64,000 bases of DNA, taken from NCBI RefSeq assembly GCF_947497275.1, contig NZ_CANMFS010000003.1, forward strand, positions 310,001-374,000, written 5' to 3'. Position 1 is the first letter of the stretch. Each line of letters opens with the position of its first letter. Below, piece after piece: positions 44,468 through 53,910 of the stretch. A program made the translations under genes and the position numbers. Source of the DNA: an uncultured Sulfitobacter sp. GTDB taxonomy: Bacteria; Pseudomonadota; Alphaproteobacteria; Rhodobacterales; Rhodobacteraceae. The notes under the pieces are model-generated. The model was not told the origin of the DNA and did no database searches. It saw only the letters and a program-made list of their open reading frames with translations.

Positions 44468-45163
44468 ATGAGCACCATTGTCATCCTCACCGGCGCAGGC
44501 ATTTCCGCCGAAAGCGGTATCGAGACGTTTCGCGCGGAAACCGGTCTTTGGGCGCAGCACCGGGTCGAGGATGTCGCGACACCGGAAGGTTTTGCCAAAG
44601 ACCCCAAGCTTGTGGTCGATTTCTACAACGGCCGGCGCATACAGGTGGCCGGGGCCGAACCGAACGCGGCGCACAAAGCGTTGGCGCGGCTCGAAGCGGA
44701 ACACACGGGCGAAGTGCTCGTCGTTACCCAAAACGTCGACGATCTGCACGAACGCGGCGGCACGCGGAACCTCATCCACATGCACGGCGCGCTCAACTCT
44801 GCGTTATGTGCGGGCTGTGATCATCGTTGGCCCATCGCGGGCGACATGCAGGTCGGGCAGCAATGCCCCGCTTGCAGTGCGCCCACGGCTCGCCCCGATG
44901 TCGTGTGGTTCGGTGAAATGCCCTATGAGATGGACCGTATCTTCGACGTCCTGGGGCGGGCGGATTTTTTTGCCGCGATCGGCACCTCCGGCAACGTCTA
45001 TCCGGCGGCGGGTTTTGTGGCAGAGGCCACGCGCGCGGGCGCGGACACGGTCGAGATCAATATGGCCCCAACCATCGTCGGATCCGAATTCACTTCGTCG
45101 ATCATGGGTCCCGCAACGCAAACCGTGCCTGCATGGGTCGACAAGATTCTCAAGTCGAATTGA
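44468..45163 (+). CDS. cobB: NAD+-dependent protein deacylase (sirtuin, CobB)
   Basis: 231 aa. NAD-binding GAGIS at residues 9-13, TQNVDDLH (87-94), catalytic His106 (HMHGAL), and zinc cysteines C114, C117, C133 and C136. The FYNGRR motif places Tyr53 and Arg56 at the positions that give class III sirtuins desuccinylase/demalonylase preference. It removes acyl groups from lysines using NAD+. It is convergent with the copper chaperone gene, with 4 bp between the stops. Confidence 0.94.
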   Translation: MSTIVILTGAGISAESGIETFRAETGLWAQHRVEDVATPEGFAKDPKLVVDFYNGRRIQVAGAEPNAAHKALARLEAEHTGEVLVVTQNVDDLHERGGTRNLIHMHGALNSALCAGCDHRWPIAGDMQVGQQCPACSAPTARPDVVWFGEMPYEMDRIFDVLGRADFFAAIGTSGNVYPAAGFVAEATRAGADTVEINMAPTIVGSEFTSSIMGPATQTVPAWVDKILKSN

Positions 45164-45167
45164 CGAC

Positions 45168-45647
45168 CTAGCGGTCGAGATCAACCAATACCGAAATCGG
45201 TACGTCTCCCGCCCGCTCGAACACAAGCGTAATCGGAACAATGGCACCCTGCACCAGCGGCTCTATCAGCCTGGAAAGCATCAGATGGTCTCCGCCGGGA
45301 GCAAAGCGATGCTGCGCCCCGTCCGGCAGTGCGATACCGTCAGTGATCTGCGTGGTCGGTGCCGCTCCCGCATCGCCCTCTCCCTGACGGTGCAGCATGG
45401 CATCATGCGCCAATGCCGATCTTGCTCCTATCAGACGGTCGTCTTGACCTGTCCGGTTCGTCAGCGACAGGTATGTAACGGCTTCCTCTTCCGCAAACCC
45501 GATGCCAGTGACGTAGGCCTGTTCCACCACAAATGCCGCATCCGACTTGTCGAGTGGTGAAAGCTTGACCGAAACCACCGCCATGACCACAGCCAGAAGT
45601 CCAACAAGGGCCGCGACTGCAATCACGGTCGATCTGTTTTGGACCAT
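45168..45647 (-). CDS. PCu(A)C-like copper chaperone
   Basis: 159 aa from ATG 45647. One N-terminal membrane anchor or signal (TVIAVAALVGLLAVVMAVVS), then a cupredoxin-like PCu(A)C domain: EAVTYLSLTNRTGQDDRLIG, ALPDGAQHRFAPGGDHLMLS and a beta-rich end. Canonical proteins bind Cu(I) by an H-x10-M-x21-H-x-M set. Here the HLM end is kept, but the first Met is missing (Pro or Thr in its place, after MLHRQG). It may deliver copper to cytochrome oxidase weakly, or have changed metal preference. Confidence 0.75.
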   Translation of the reverse strand: MVQNRSTVIAVAALVGLLAVVMAVVSVKLSPLDKSDAAFVVEQAYVTGIGFAEEEAVTYLSLTNRTGQDDRLIGARSALAHDAMLHRQGEGDAGAAPTTQITDGIALPDGAQHRFAPGGDHLMLSRLIEPLVQGAIVPITLVFERAGDVPISVLVDLDR

Positions 45648-45701
45648 ATTCCGTCCCCCCCGATCGCGACCCGACAGAAAGGCCGCGTTCAAACGCAACA
45701 A

Positions 45702-45725
45702 CCCCGACCTGATCGCAGGTCGGGG
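45702..45725. terminator. Strong hairpin between rpmB and the copper chaperone gene
   Basis: CCCCGACCTG-ATCG-CAGGTCGGGG, a perfect 10-bp GC-rich stem with a 4-nt loop, 27 bp after the rpmB stop. On the minus strand it is followed by GTTGTTGCGTTTG, a weak T-rich tail. Probable rho-independent terminator of rpmB. Confidence 0.75.
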
Positions 45726-45752
45726 CTGTCAAATCTTCACCGTCTGGTCAGC

Positions 45753-46052
45753 TCAGGACAGAACGTCTGCTTCCATACCGGATTTCTTGATCGCCTTTTT
45801 GATCTTCAACGCGTTTTCGGACAGTGTGTCGTCCTTTGCTTTCGCAAGAAACTTGTCCAGACCGCCGCGGTGGTCGACGCTGCGCAGAGCAGACGCGGAA
45901 ATGCGCAGTTTGAACCCACGGCCCAGTGCCTCGGACTGCAACGTGGTGTCGTTCAGGTTGGGCAGAAACCGGCGACGTGTGCGGTTCTTGGCGTGGCTTA
46001 CGTTGTTGCCCGACATCGGGCCTTTTCCGGTCAATTCGCAGCGGCGCGACAT
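45753..46052 (-). CDS. rpmB: 50S ribosomal protein L28
   Basis: 99 aa starting [20 protein letters not shown], then [12 protein letters not shown], the L28 signature. The C-terminal extension ([20 protein letters not shown]) makes it longer than E. coli L28 (78 aa), as is common in alphaproteobacteria. It is a lone gene with its own terminator. Confidence 0.97.
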   Translation of the reverse strand: MSRRCELTGKGPMSGNNVSHAKNRTRRRFLPNLNDTTLQSEALGRGFKLRISASALRSVDHRGGLDKFLAKAKDDTLSENALKIKKAIKKSGMEADVLS

Positions 46053-46194
46053 GAGCTTATCCTCTTGGTAGGGTGCGACACACGAAGGTTCGGCACCACG
46101 GCTGAACAGATCGCGCGGGCGGCGATCCTAAATTGGTTCGCTGGCTTTAGGGGGAATCGCGGCGGGGGTCAACCCGAATGCCCCGCATTGTTGT

Positions 46195-47169
46195 CTATAG
46201 CTGCCCCAGATCGCGCACAAAATCGCGGGCGGCCGCCGCAGGTTCGCGGGTCCCGTGAGCGACCGCATCGCTGAGCGCCGCCAGGGCTTCGCGCGCCTGC
46301 GGTTGGTCAAGCTGTGCCAACAGCGCCGATTTCACTGCATCCTCGAACCAATAGCGTGCCTGCGCCGCGCGGGTCGTCTCCCAGAAACCATGCGTGCGGC
46401 GCCAGTCGGCGAGCGTCTGCAACGCCTCCCACACCTCCGGCAGGCCACGTTCTTCGAGCGCCGAAACGGTCATCGCACGCGGATATCCTTCCGGATCCTG
46501 CGGGCGTTTGCGCAGCAGCCGCAAAGCGCCGGAGTAGTCCGCCCGCGTGCGCATTGCCGCTGCCTTCAAATCGCCATCGGCCTTGTTTACCACGATCAGA
46601 TCCGCCATCTCCATGATGCCGCGCTTGACGCCCTGCAACTCGTCGCCCCCCGCCGGCGCCAGCAAAAGCAAGAACAGATCGGACATCTGAGCGACAACGG
46701 TTTCCGACTGCCCCACCCCGACGGTTTCGATCAGCACCACGTCGTATCCCGCCGCCTCGCACAGGGCGACCGCTTCGCGCGTGCGCCGCGCGACACCGCC
46801 CAGATGGGTCTGGCTGGGAGAGGGGCGGATAAACGCATTTGGATCACGGCTGAGCAGGTCCATCCGCGTCTTGTCGCCGAGAATCGATCCCCCCGATCGC
46901 GCCGAACTTGGGTCGACAGCCAGGACTGCAACCCGCTTGCCCTGCCCTGTCAGCATCAGACCAAAGCTCTCGATGAAGGTGGATTTGCCGACCCCCGGCG
47001 TGCCCGAGAGCCCGATGCGCAACGCCTCGCGCCCGCTGCCCAGCGTCGCCAGAAGCTCGGTCGCCTGCGCGCGGTGATCGGCGCGGCCGCTTTCAACCAG
47101 CGTGATCGCGCGGGCCAGTGCACGACGTTCGCCCGCACGTATACGCTCTGCGGTGTCTTTGATGTCCAT
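46195..47169 (-). CDS. meaB: MeaB-type GTPase (methylmalonyl-CoA mutase chaperone)
   Basis: 324 aa. Walker [10 protein letters not shown] (56-64), [51 protein letters not shown] (Walker B region) and IVVNKADGD for guanine specificity. MeaB loads and protects the B12-dependent methylmalonyl-CoA mutase. No mutase gene is next to it. It is divergent from hrpB. Confidence 0.95.
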   Translation of the reverse strand: MDIKDTAERIRAGERRALARAITLVESGRADHRAQATELLATLGSGREALRIGLSGTPGVGKSTFIESFGLMLTGQGKRVAVLAVDPSSARSGGSILGDKTRMDLLSRDPNAFIRPSPSQTHLGGVARRTREAVALCEAAGYDVVLIETVGVGQSETVVAQMSDLFLLLLAPAGGDELQGVKRGIMEMADLIVVNKADGDLKAAAMRTRADYSGALRLLRKRPQDPEGYPRAMTVSALEERGLPEVWEALQTLADWRRTHGFWETTRAAQARYWFEDAVKSALLAQLDQPQAREALAALSDAVAHGTREPAAAARDFVRDLGQL

Positions 47170-47265
47170 CGGCGGCGCCCCCTTCGTCGTTCGCTACGGT
47201 TTTCGGCAAAGGCGCACGAAATGTCCAGCCTTGCCCAACGCGCGCGCAGACCCGATAAGGGCGCG

Positions 47266-49689
47266 ATGTCTTACGACCTTCCGATAGATGTGGTGATGCC
47301 GCAGGTGCTGACGGCGCTGTGCGACGCGGGCCGGGTGGTTCTCCAAGCGCCGCCGGGCGCGGGCAAGACGACGCGCGTCCCGCTTGCGATACTGGAAGCC
47401 GGGGTGACGCAGGGCCGTATCCTGATGCTCGAGCCGCGCCGTCTGGCTGCGCGCGCTGCCGCCGAGCGGATGGCACAGACCCTGGGCGAGCCGGTGGGCC
47501 AGCGCGTCGGTTACCGCGTGCGCGGCGCATCCTCTGTGTCAAAATCAACACGCATCGAGGTGGTGACAGAAGGCATCCTGACACGTATGATACAGGACGC
47601 GCCGGATCTGCCCGGTGTGGGCGCCGTGATCTTCGACGAATTTCATGAACGCTCTCTCAACGCCGATCTCGGGCTCGCCCTGTGTCTGGAGATTGCGGGC
47701 GCGCTGCGCGACGACCTCCTGCTCGTCGCCATGTCCGCCACGCTGGACGCAGCCCCCGTGGCGGCGGTTATGGATGCGCCAATCGTCACGTCCCAAGGGC
47801 GCAGCTTTCCCGTGACGCCGGTCTGGCTTGACCGCCCAGTCGACAGATCGCACCGCTTCGAGACGGCGGTCGCAGATCTGGTGCTGACCGCCCTGGCGCA
47901 ATCTGAAGGCTCGGCGCTGGTGTTTTTACCGGGCGAAGGAGAGATCCGCCGCGTTAAGTCCATTCTCGAACGCCAGATGCCGAAGGATTGCACAGTAGCG
48001 CCGTTGTTCGGAGCGATGGATTTCAAGGCCCAGCGCGCCGCGATCGCCCCCGCGCCCGCGGGACGCAAGGTGGTGCTGGCGACCTCAATCGCCGAGACAT
48101 CGCTGACCATCGAGGGCATCCGCGTCGTCGTCGACGGTGGTCGGGCGCGCCGCGCCGAGTTTGATCCGTCGTCGGGAATGTCGCGGCTGATCACGACGCG
48201 CGTCACTCAAGCCGAGGCGACCCAGCGCGCAGGTCGTGCGGGCCGGATGACCGCCGGCACCGCCTACAAGCTGTGGACGCGCGGCGAGGATGGCGCGCTG
48301 CCCGCCTACCCGCCTGCCGAGATCGAAACCGGCGATTTGAGTGCCTTTGCGCTGGAACTGGCCCTGTGGGGCGCGCAGGCGGACGATCTGCGCTTTGTCA
48401 CCCCGCCGCATGAGGGACGGTTGGAAGAAGCAAAGACCTTGCTGCAGATGCTCGGTGCACTGGACAGACGCGGGCTGATCACGGCGCACGGCCGCACCCT
48501 CGCACAGTTGCCGCTGCATCCCCGCCTTGCGCATATGGTGACGCTGGGTGGTCCACCCGCCGCCACGCTGGCCGCGATTCTGGCCGAGCGTGATCTCCTG
48601 CGTGGCGCGCCGCTGGACCTTGTCGACCGGATGCGCGCGGTCGCCGGAGAGAATGTACTCGGTGAGGTGCATCACGCCACCCTCGCGCGCATCCGCACCG
48701 AGGCCAAGCGTCTGCGTGCGCGCACTGCGCCCAAGGGTGCGCAAGACACCGCCACGCTCGCCGCACTGGCATATCCCGATCGCATTGGTCTGCGCCGCAA
48801 GGGCGACGGCGCGCGCTTTGTGCTGTCGGGCGGCAAAGGCGCTGTCGTGCCGGAGGGGGATCCGCTGGCCGGTGCACGTTTGTTGGTGGCCACCGATCTG
48901 GATGGCGACCCGCGCGAGGCGCGGATCCGACAGGCGATAGCCCTGAGCGAAGGCGCCTTGCGCGCCACGTTTACCGATCAGATCGCGTGGCACGATCACT
49001 GCGCATGGTCACGCCGCGCGGGCCGGGTCGAGACGCGCCGGCAGGAACGGTTCGGTGCATTGGTGCTGGACGACCGCATATGGGCCGACGCGCCGGACGA
49101 TCGAATAGCGCGCGCCATGCTCGAAGGGGTGATGCAGTTGGGCCTGCGTCCCGACAAGGCCGCCGCACGCTTCATGCGCCGCGCTGCCCTGTTGACGGAT
49201 CAAGAGGGCTTTCCCGACTTTTCGGAATCCCATCTGATGGAGACGCTGGAGGATTGGCTGCTGCCGCACCTGAGCGGTGTGCGCAGCACGGCCGACTGGA
49301 AACGATTTGATCTGCTGCCCGCCCTGCGCGCGCGGCTCAATTGGGAGCAGCAGCAAACCCTGGACCGCGTCGCCCCGCCCCATTTTGCGACGCCGCTGGG
49401 CCGGCGCATCGCCATTGACTACGACGGCGAGACACCGCAGATTTCAGTCCGCCTGCAGGAAATGTTCGGAGCGACGGATCATCCGGTAGTGGCAGGCCAC
49501 CCCATCCAGATCACGCTGCTGTCTCCGGCCCAACGCCCGGTTCAGGTCACGACCGATCTGCCCGGTTTCTGGGACAGCTCCTACGCCGATGTGCGCAAGG
49601 ACATGCGCGGGCGGTATCCGCGCCACCCGTGGCCCGAAGATCCCCGCGCTGCCGATCCCACCCTGCGCGCAAAGCCGCGCGGGACCTGA
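47266..49689 (+). CDS. hrpB: ATP-dependent helicase HrpB
   Basis: 807 aa from ATG 47266; an ATG at 47221 is also in frame, but 807 aa fits HrpB length (about 820). DExH helicase: Walker A QAPPGAGKTT, motif II IFDEFHERSL, motif III AMSATLD, motif V SIAETSLTIEGI, motif VI QRAGRAGR, then the HrpB-specific C-terminal domain (HPWPEDPRAADPT near the end). The role in most bacteria is unclear; homologues act on RNA. Divergent from meaB; the region after it is decayed. Confidence 0.94.
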   Translation: MSYDLPIDVVMPQVLTALCDAGRVVLQAPPGAGKTTRVPLAILEAGVTQGRILMLEPRRLAARAAAERMAQTLGEPVGQRVGYRVRGASSVSKSTRIEVVTEGILTRMIQDAPDLPGVGAVIFDEFHERSLNADLGLALCLEIAGALRDDLLLVAMSATLDAAPVAAVMDAPIVTSQGRSFPVTPVWLDRPVDRSHRFETAVADLVLTALAQSEGSALVFLPGEGEIRRVKSILERQMPKDCTVAPLFGAMDFKAQRAAIAPAPAGRKVVLATSIAETSLTIEGIRVVVDGGRARRAEFDPSSGMSRLITTRVTQAEATQRAGRAGRMTAGTAYKLWTRGEDGALPAYPPAEIETGDLSAFALELALWGAQADDLRFVTPPHEGRLEEAKTLLQMLGALDRRGLITAHGRTLAQLPLHPRLAHMVTLGGPPAATLAAILAERDLLRGAPLDLVDRMRAVAGENVLGEVHHATLARIRTEAKRLRARTAPKGAQDTATLAALAYPDRIGLRRKGDGARFVLSGGKGAVVPEGDPLAGARLLVATDLDGDPREARIRQAIALSEGALRATFTDQIAWHDHCAWSRRAGRVETRRQERFGALVLDDRIWADAPDDRIARAMLEGVMQLGLRPDKAAARFMRRAALLTDQEGFPDFSESHLMETLEDWLLPHLSGVRSTADWKRFDLLPALRARLNWEQQQTLDRVAPPHFATPLGRRIAIDYDGETPQISVRLQEMFGATDHPVVAGHPIQITLLSPAQRPVQVTTDLPGFWDSSYADVRKDMRGRYPRHPWPEDPRAADPTLRAKPRGT

Positions 49690-50178
49690 TCCCGCCCCCA
49701 GGCCGTTCGGCCGCCTCTGAGTAATTCCAGCCCGAACGCACTTGGCCGGGCACTGAGGTGAGATGGTCCCTCGCCTCTACGGGGGATAGCATAGATTCCG
49801 GACTGCCGCCGAAATACCCATTCTCCTTCCGCCTGCCAGCGGCAATCGTGATCCTGGCTTTCGTAGTCGTCAATCTCGGCCTGTCGACCATCGCGCTGAC
49901 AATCGCACTGGCGCAACGCCATCTGGACATCCCGAAAGGAGCGGTGCCCGTGTCACTCTCAGGTGTTACCCTGCTCGAAACGGGTCTGGTGGAAAAGCCT
50001 GACCAGTTGGGATGCTATGACGCGATCAAGGCGTTCAGCGCGCGGCGGCGGACCCTGCGCACTGAGCTAGATGCGTTGGAACTCCTCGTTGAATATGTCC
50101 TCCCGGCGCACCCGCGAATGGCTGGCCGGTATCGCCTCCACGCTTTTTTGGGACGCAAATCTGGTCCAGACAGGCACC
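49690..50178. other. Gene-poor, probably decayed region after hrpB
   Basis: About 490 bp between hrpB and the response-regulator remnant. A frame from about 49758 to 50330 is open and includes a hydrophobic stretch (VILAFVVVNLGLSTIALTIA), but it runs through the regulator remnant in the wrong frame and matches nothing I know. I treat it as degraded DNA, possibly with a lost membrane protein. Confidence 0.4.
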
Positions 50179-50502
50179 ATACAGGCCACCATCAGCGATA
50201 CAGGCCACCATCAACGCCGCCCCGAAGCAGCAGTTTGATCTCGCGCGGGTCGATCTGTTCTTGCCCGATGGCAATGGCACTGAATTCCTGCGCTACATGG
50301 CACAGGCGCAACCCGGTTGCCGCTGCGTGATCTACCGCACTTGCAGCCGACAGCACCATTGTCTCGGCATTGGCGGCGGGGGCGCAGGGATACCTGCTCA
50401 AAAGCGATACCGACGCAATGATCATCCATCGAGCTGGAGATCAGCAACCGCGCCGAAGCCACCCTGCACGCAAGCCGTCTGGGGCTACTGGGTGACGTTT
50501 GA
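50179..50502 (+). pseudogene. Response regulator receiver remnant, frameshifted
   Basis: Pieces in three frames: ATINAAPKQQFDLARVDLFL, PDGNGTEFLRYMAQAQPGC (50204-50332); DSTIVSALAAGAQGYLLKSD then TDAMI (from 50349); and ELEISNRAEATLHASRLGLL-GDV-stop (50431-50502). The first two match a receiver domain (VDLxLPDGxGxExL ... ALxAGAxGYLLKxD), including the phosphorylatable Asp and the switch Lys. The last could come from a linker of a sensor kinase or an output domain. A 19-bp tandem duplication (16-nt copies at 50179-50194 and 50198-50213) breaks the first frame. Clearly non-functional. Confidence 0.72.
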
Positions 50503-50763
50503 GGCACCTAAACGTACCCCCCGTTCCTTCGGAAGTTTGAAATTCCGCTACCCTGCGCCCCTTCAGATATCTTGGAGACAGCGTTCACGACCATCCGGGA
50601 CGGATACATGAACAGGGCGCCGCGAAAGACACCTCATCCTCCTTCTGCGCCGCCGCAAGAAATTGGAGCGCAGTAGCCCCCGCTGTCATGCGACACGCGG
50701 AGGCAGGCGCACCGGACCGCTTTGCGCTGCGGATGACGATCACCGACCGTCACCCGCCGCACA
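50503..50763. other. Non-coding stretch before argF
   Basis: 261 bp after the response-regulator remnant and before the argF stop. No gene is recognised. It continues the decayed zone. Confidence 0.4.
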
Positions 50764-51669
50764 TCACGTCCCGAGGCACCACCTCATCACCGCTTTTTGC
50801 GCGTGCAAGCGGTTCTCGGCCTCATCGAAAATGACCGAGTTCGGTCCATCCATGACCGAGCTTGTCGCCTCGTCCTCTCGGTGCGCGGGCAGGCAGTGCA
50901 TGAAAAGCGCGTCCGGTTTCGCCCGCGCCATAAGCGCGTCGTTGACCTGATATCCGCGCAGCTGGTTGTGGCGCCGCTCGCGGGCGGACTGCGGATCGTG
51001 CATCGACACCCATGTGTCCGTGACCACCAGATCTGCCCCTGCGACTGCCTTGTGCGGATCACGCTCGACCGTATAAAGGCCCGCCAGCGCGCCTTCGGGA
51101 TCCAGCGGCGGCGGTCCCGTGAAGGTGAGGTCGAAATCAAACTGTTTCGCCGCATGGGCGAAACTGGCGAAAACGTTGTTGCCATCGCCCGACCAGACGA
51201 CCTTCTTGCCCTTGATCGGGCCGTTGTGTTCTTCGAATGTCATCACGTCGGCCATGATCTGGCAGGGGTGCGAGCGGTTGGTCAGCCCGTTGATCACCGG
51301 CACGCTGGCGTATTCGGCCATGTCGAGCAGGGTTTGCTCTTCGAACGTGCGGATCATGATCAGATCGACGTAGCGCGACAGGACGCGCGCGGTGTCCGCG
51401 ATCGTCTCGCCATGGCCCAGCTGCATGTCGGCGCCGGACAGTACCATCGTCTGCCCCCCCATCTGGCGCACCCCTACGTCGAACGATACGCGGGTTCGCG
51501 TGGACGGCTTTTCAAAGATGAGCGCGACCATGTGATCCTTGAGCGGCTGGTCGTCGTCCGGTGCCCCGCGCGGGCGGCCATTGCGGGCGGTCTTCATACG
51601 TGCGGCAGCGTCAATGATGCCACGCAGTTCTGCCGGGTCGGTCTGGTCGATGTCGAGAAAATGCTTCAT
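50764..51669 (-). CDS. argF: Ornithine carbamoyltransferase
   Basis: 301 aa. Carbamoyl phosphate site [13 protein letters not shown] (STRTR at 56-60), SHPCQIMAD, and the ornithine-site FMHCLPAHR. It converts ornithine and carbamoyl phosphate to citrulline in arginine synthesis. It lies 60 bp downstream of argD on the same strand; the pair argD-argF is a usual alphaproteobacterial operon. Confidence 0.97.
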   Translation of the reverse strand: MKHFLDIDQTDPAELRGIIDAAARMKTARNGRPRGAPDDDQPLKDHMVALIFEKPSTRTRVSFDVGVRQMGGQTMVLSGADMQLGHGETIADTARVLSRYVDLIMIRTFEEQTLLDMAEYASVPVINGLTNRSHPCQIMADVMTFEEHNGPIKGKKVVWSGDGNNVFASFAHAAKQFDFDLTFTGPPPLDPEGALAGLYTVERDPHKAVAGADLVVTDTWVSMHDPQSARERRHNQLRGYQVNDALMARAKPDALFMHCLPAHREDEATSSVMDGPNSVIFDEAENRLHAQKAVMRWCLGT

Positions 51670-51729
51670 AAATAGGTCTTTGCTGATGGAGACATTCGGA
51701 GGCGCGAACCCCCGCGAAAGTGGGATGGA

Positions 51730-52905
51730 TCAGTGCGCGGCGACGGTAGCTGCGGCGCGGTCGAGACGGGACACGGCCTCGGACAGTTCCGCGTCGGTGA
51801 TGGTCAGGGGCGGCAGCAGGCGCACGACATTGCCCGCCGCAGGCACCGTCAGCAGTTCTTCGGCGTACCCCGCCTTGACCAGCGCAGCCGGTTCGCCCTT
51901 GCATTTGAGGCCCAGCATCAAACCCGATCCGCGCACGCTGTCGAACACTTCGGGATGCGACGCCACCAACCCTTCGAGTTTCTGGCGCAACAGCCCTGCC
52001 TTGCGGTTCACCTCGGCCAGAAAGGCCGGATCGGTGACGATATCCATCACTGCGCAGCCCACCGCGCAACCCAAAGGATTGCCGCCGTAGGTCGAGCCGT
52101 GGGTGCCCGCCGTCATGCCCGATGCGGCCTCTTCCGTGGCAAGCACGCCACCCAGCGGGAACCCCCCGCCGATGCCTTTGGCGACCATCATGATATCGGG
52201 CGTCACACCTGCCCATTCATGGGCAAACAGCTTTCCGGTGCGGCCCACACCGCACTGCACCTCATCGAGGATCATCAGGATGCCGTGTTCATCGCACAGA
52301 TCGCGCAACCCCTTGAGGCAGACATCGGGCACCGGACGGATGCCACCCTCGCCTTGCACCGGTTCGACGAGCACGGCACATGTCGTGTCGGTGATCGCGG
52401 CTCTCAGCGCGTCGTGATCGCCGAATTCCAGATGCACGAAACCGGGCAGCAGCGGCCCGAAGCCCTTGGTCATCTTCTCCGACCCGGCGGCGGCGATCCC
52501 GGCGGCGGAGCGGCCGTGGAAGGACCCCGAGAAAGTGATGATCTCAACCCGATCCGGCTCCCCCTTATCGTAGAAATGCTTGCGCGCCATCTTCACGGCC
52601 AACTCACAGCTTTCGGTGCCGGAGTTCGTGAAAAACACCGTATCGGCGAAAGAATGTGCCACCAGCTTGTCCGCCAGCGCCTGCTGCTGCGGGATCTGGT
52701 AAAGGTTCGAGGTATGCCACAACCGCTGCGCCTGATCGGTCAGCGCCTTGACCAGTTCTGGATTGGCATGGCCCAGCGCGTTCACGGCGATGCCAGCGCC
52801 CAGATCCAGAAACCGTCGCCCGTCCGCTTCTATCAGCCATGTGCCTTCGCCCTTGACGAAATTCAGGGGCGCGCGGGAATAGGTGGGCAGAACGGAAGGG
52901 ATCAT
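51730..52905 (-). CDS. argD: Acetylornithine transaminase
   Basis: 391 aa from ATG 52905, which has AAGGA 9 nt upstream; ATG 52914 is an alternative. Class III aminotransferase: NSGTESCELAVKMAR, SFHGRSAAGIAA, the PLP-contact LILDEVQCGVGRTGKL (as ILMILDEVQ), Schiff-base Lys in MMVAKGIGGGFPLGG, and GTHGSTYGGNPLGCAVG. It catalyses the transamination of N-acetylglutamate semialdehyde. Divergent from gcrA. Confidence 0.96.
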   Translation of the reverse strand: MIPSVLPTYSRAPLNFVKGEGTWLIEADGRRFLDLGAGIAVNALGHANPELVKALTDQAQRLWHTSNLYQIPQQQALADKLVAHSFADTVFFTNSGTESCELAVKMARKHFYDKGEPDRVEIITFSGSFHGRSAAGIAAAGSEKMTKGFGPLLPGFVHLEFGDHDALRAAITDTTCAVLVEPVQGEGGIRPVPDVCLKGLRDLCDEHGILMILDEVQCGVGRTGKLFAHEWAGVTPDIMMVAKGIGGGFPLGGVLATEEAASGMTAGTHGSTYGGNPLGCAVGCAVMDIVTDPAFLAEVNRKAGLLRQKLEGLVASHPEVFDSVRGSGLMLGLKCKGEPAALVKAGYAEELLTVPAAGNVVRLLPPLTITDAELSEAVSRLDRAAATVAAH

Positions 52906-53322
52906 CTGGATCATCCTTATGGGGTAGAGCCGCAGGGAAAACGCCAAAAGGACATGGGCAGCGGCAGGGGTCAAGGGATTTTGAAAAGCGGTGCCGTGCA
53001 CCAATGATCGGAACCGGCCAAAGGCGGTCCTGCGGCAGGGGTCAGCTGCGGCGTCGTCGGGAAAAGAGAGCTATGGACGTGATCATGATGCGATTCATGA
53101 CCGCAAACGGATGGCCATGCAAGCGATAAACCAGATACCGCCCCCAAACGCCGGCCCCGGTGTCGCACTGGCGGCGGCGCATTGAATGCGGCTCAAAACC
53201 CCACACCACGCTTTCTTACCGCCGCGTGATCCCTTGCACCTCGCGGCGGAGCCATTAGTATAGGGTATTGAATTTTGCAAAGCGGTCCGTCCAAGGGCCG
53301 CTTTTTAGCTAGGGAAGCTTCC
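52906..53322. promoter_or_regulatory. Divergent argD/gcrA intergenic region with gcrA promoter
   Basis: 417 bp without a gene. A sigma-70-like promoter for gcrA is visible: TTGCAC (53234-53239), 16-bp spacer, TAGTAT (53256-53261). A hairpin follows in the leader. I see no GANTC (CcrM) site close to this promoter. The argD promoter should lie in the first 150 bp. Confidence 0.45.
53279..53306 (+). terminator. Hairpin with U-run in the gcrA leader
   Basis: AAAGCGG, a 12-nt loop with further pairing (tCC...GGg), then CCGCTTTTT. This has the shape of an intrinsic terminator on the plus strand, yet it lies between the gcrA promoter and its ATG, 16 bp before the start. It could act as an attenuator, or end a short upstream transcript. 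Confidence 0.5.
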
Positions 53323-53910
53323 ATGTCCTGGACCGATGATCGCGTCGAAACTCTGAAAAAAATGTGGGGCGAAGGCCAGTCCGCAAGCCAGATCGCCAAA
53401 GAGTTGGGCGGTGTCACCCGCAACGCCGTGATCGGCAAGGTGCACCGGCTGGGGCTTTCCAACCGTACGACAGCGGGTGCTGCGGCCAAGCCTGAGGCGA
53501 AAGCCAAGCCTGCGTCCAAGCCTGAGGCGAAAGCCGAAGTGGTGGAAGAGCCGGAGCAGGCGGCCGAGCCGGAAAAACCCGAACTCAAGACCGAACCCGC
53601 GATCGCGCCGCAGACCAACCTGCCCGCGCGCAAACAGATCATTCCCGCAGGACAGCCCCTGCCGCCGCAGCCTTCGGCGAACGAGATCAGCCCAGAGGCT
53701 CTGGCCAAGGTGAACGAGATCGAAAAGAAGGCCAAGAAGCTGGGCCTGATGGAGTTGACCGAACGGACCTGCAAATGGCCCGTGGGCGACCCCGCCACCG
53801 AGGATTTCTGGTTCTGCGGTCTGCCGGTGCAGCAGGGGAAACCCTATTGCGAGGCCCATGTCGGCGTCGCCTTCCAACCGATGAGCGCGCGGCGCGACCG
53901 CCGCCGCTGA
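53323..53910 (+). CDS. gcrA: GcrA cell cycle regulator
   Basis: 195 aa starting MSWTDDRVETLKKMWGEGQS, followed by ASQIAKELGGVTRNAVIGKV-HRLGLSNR, the GcrA DNA-binding domain. A Lys/Ala/Pro-rich linker (about 45-120) includes a repeated KPEAKAKPASKPEAKAE unit. The C-terminal domain RTCKWPVGDPATEDFWFCGL-P binds sigma-70 in Caulobacter. GcrA activates promoters at methylated GANTC sites and marks the alphaproteobacteria. Confidence 0.96.
   Translation: MSWTDDRVETLKKMWGEGQSASQIAKELGGVTRNAVIGKVHRLGLSNRTTAGAAAKPEAKAKPASKPEAKAEVVEEPEQAAEPEKPELKTEPAIAPQTNLPARKQIIPAGQPLPPQPSANEISPEALAKVNEIEKKAKKLGLMELTERTCKWPVGDPATEDFWFCGLPVQQGKPYCEAHVGVAFQPMSARRDRRR

Noticed and set aside
46255-47265. Long open frame upstream of hrpB in the same reading frame
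   Set aside because: It runs antisense through meaB and has no family features; it is a by-product of GC-rich codon use. HrpB length fits a start at 47266.
53476-53545. KPEAKAKPASKPEAKAE repeat in gcrA as a sign of instability or a minisatellite
   Set aside because: Lys/Ala/Pro linkers of this type are normal between the two GcrA domains and vary in length among species.
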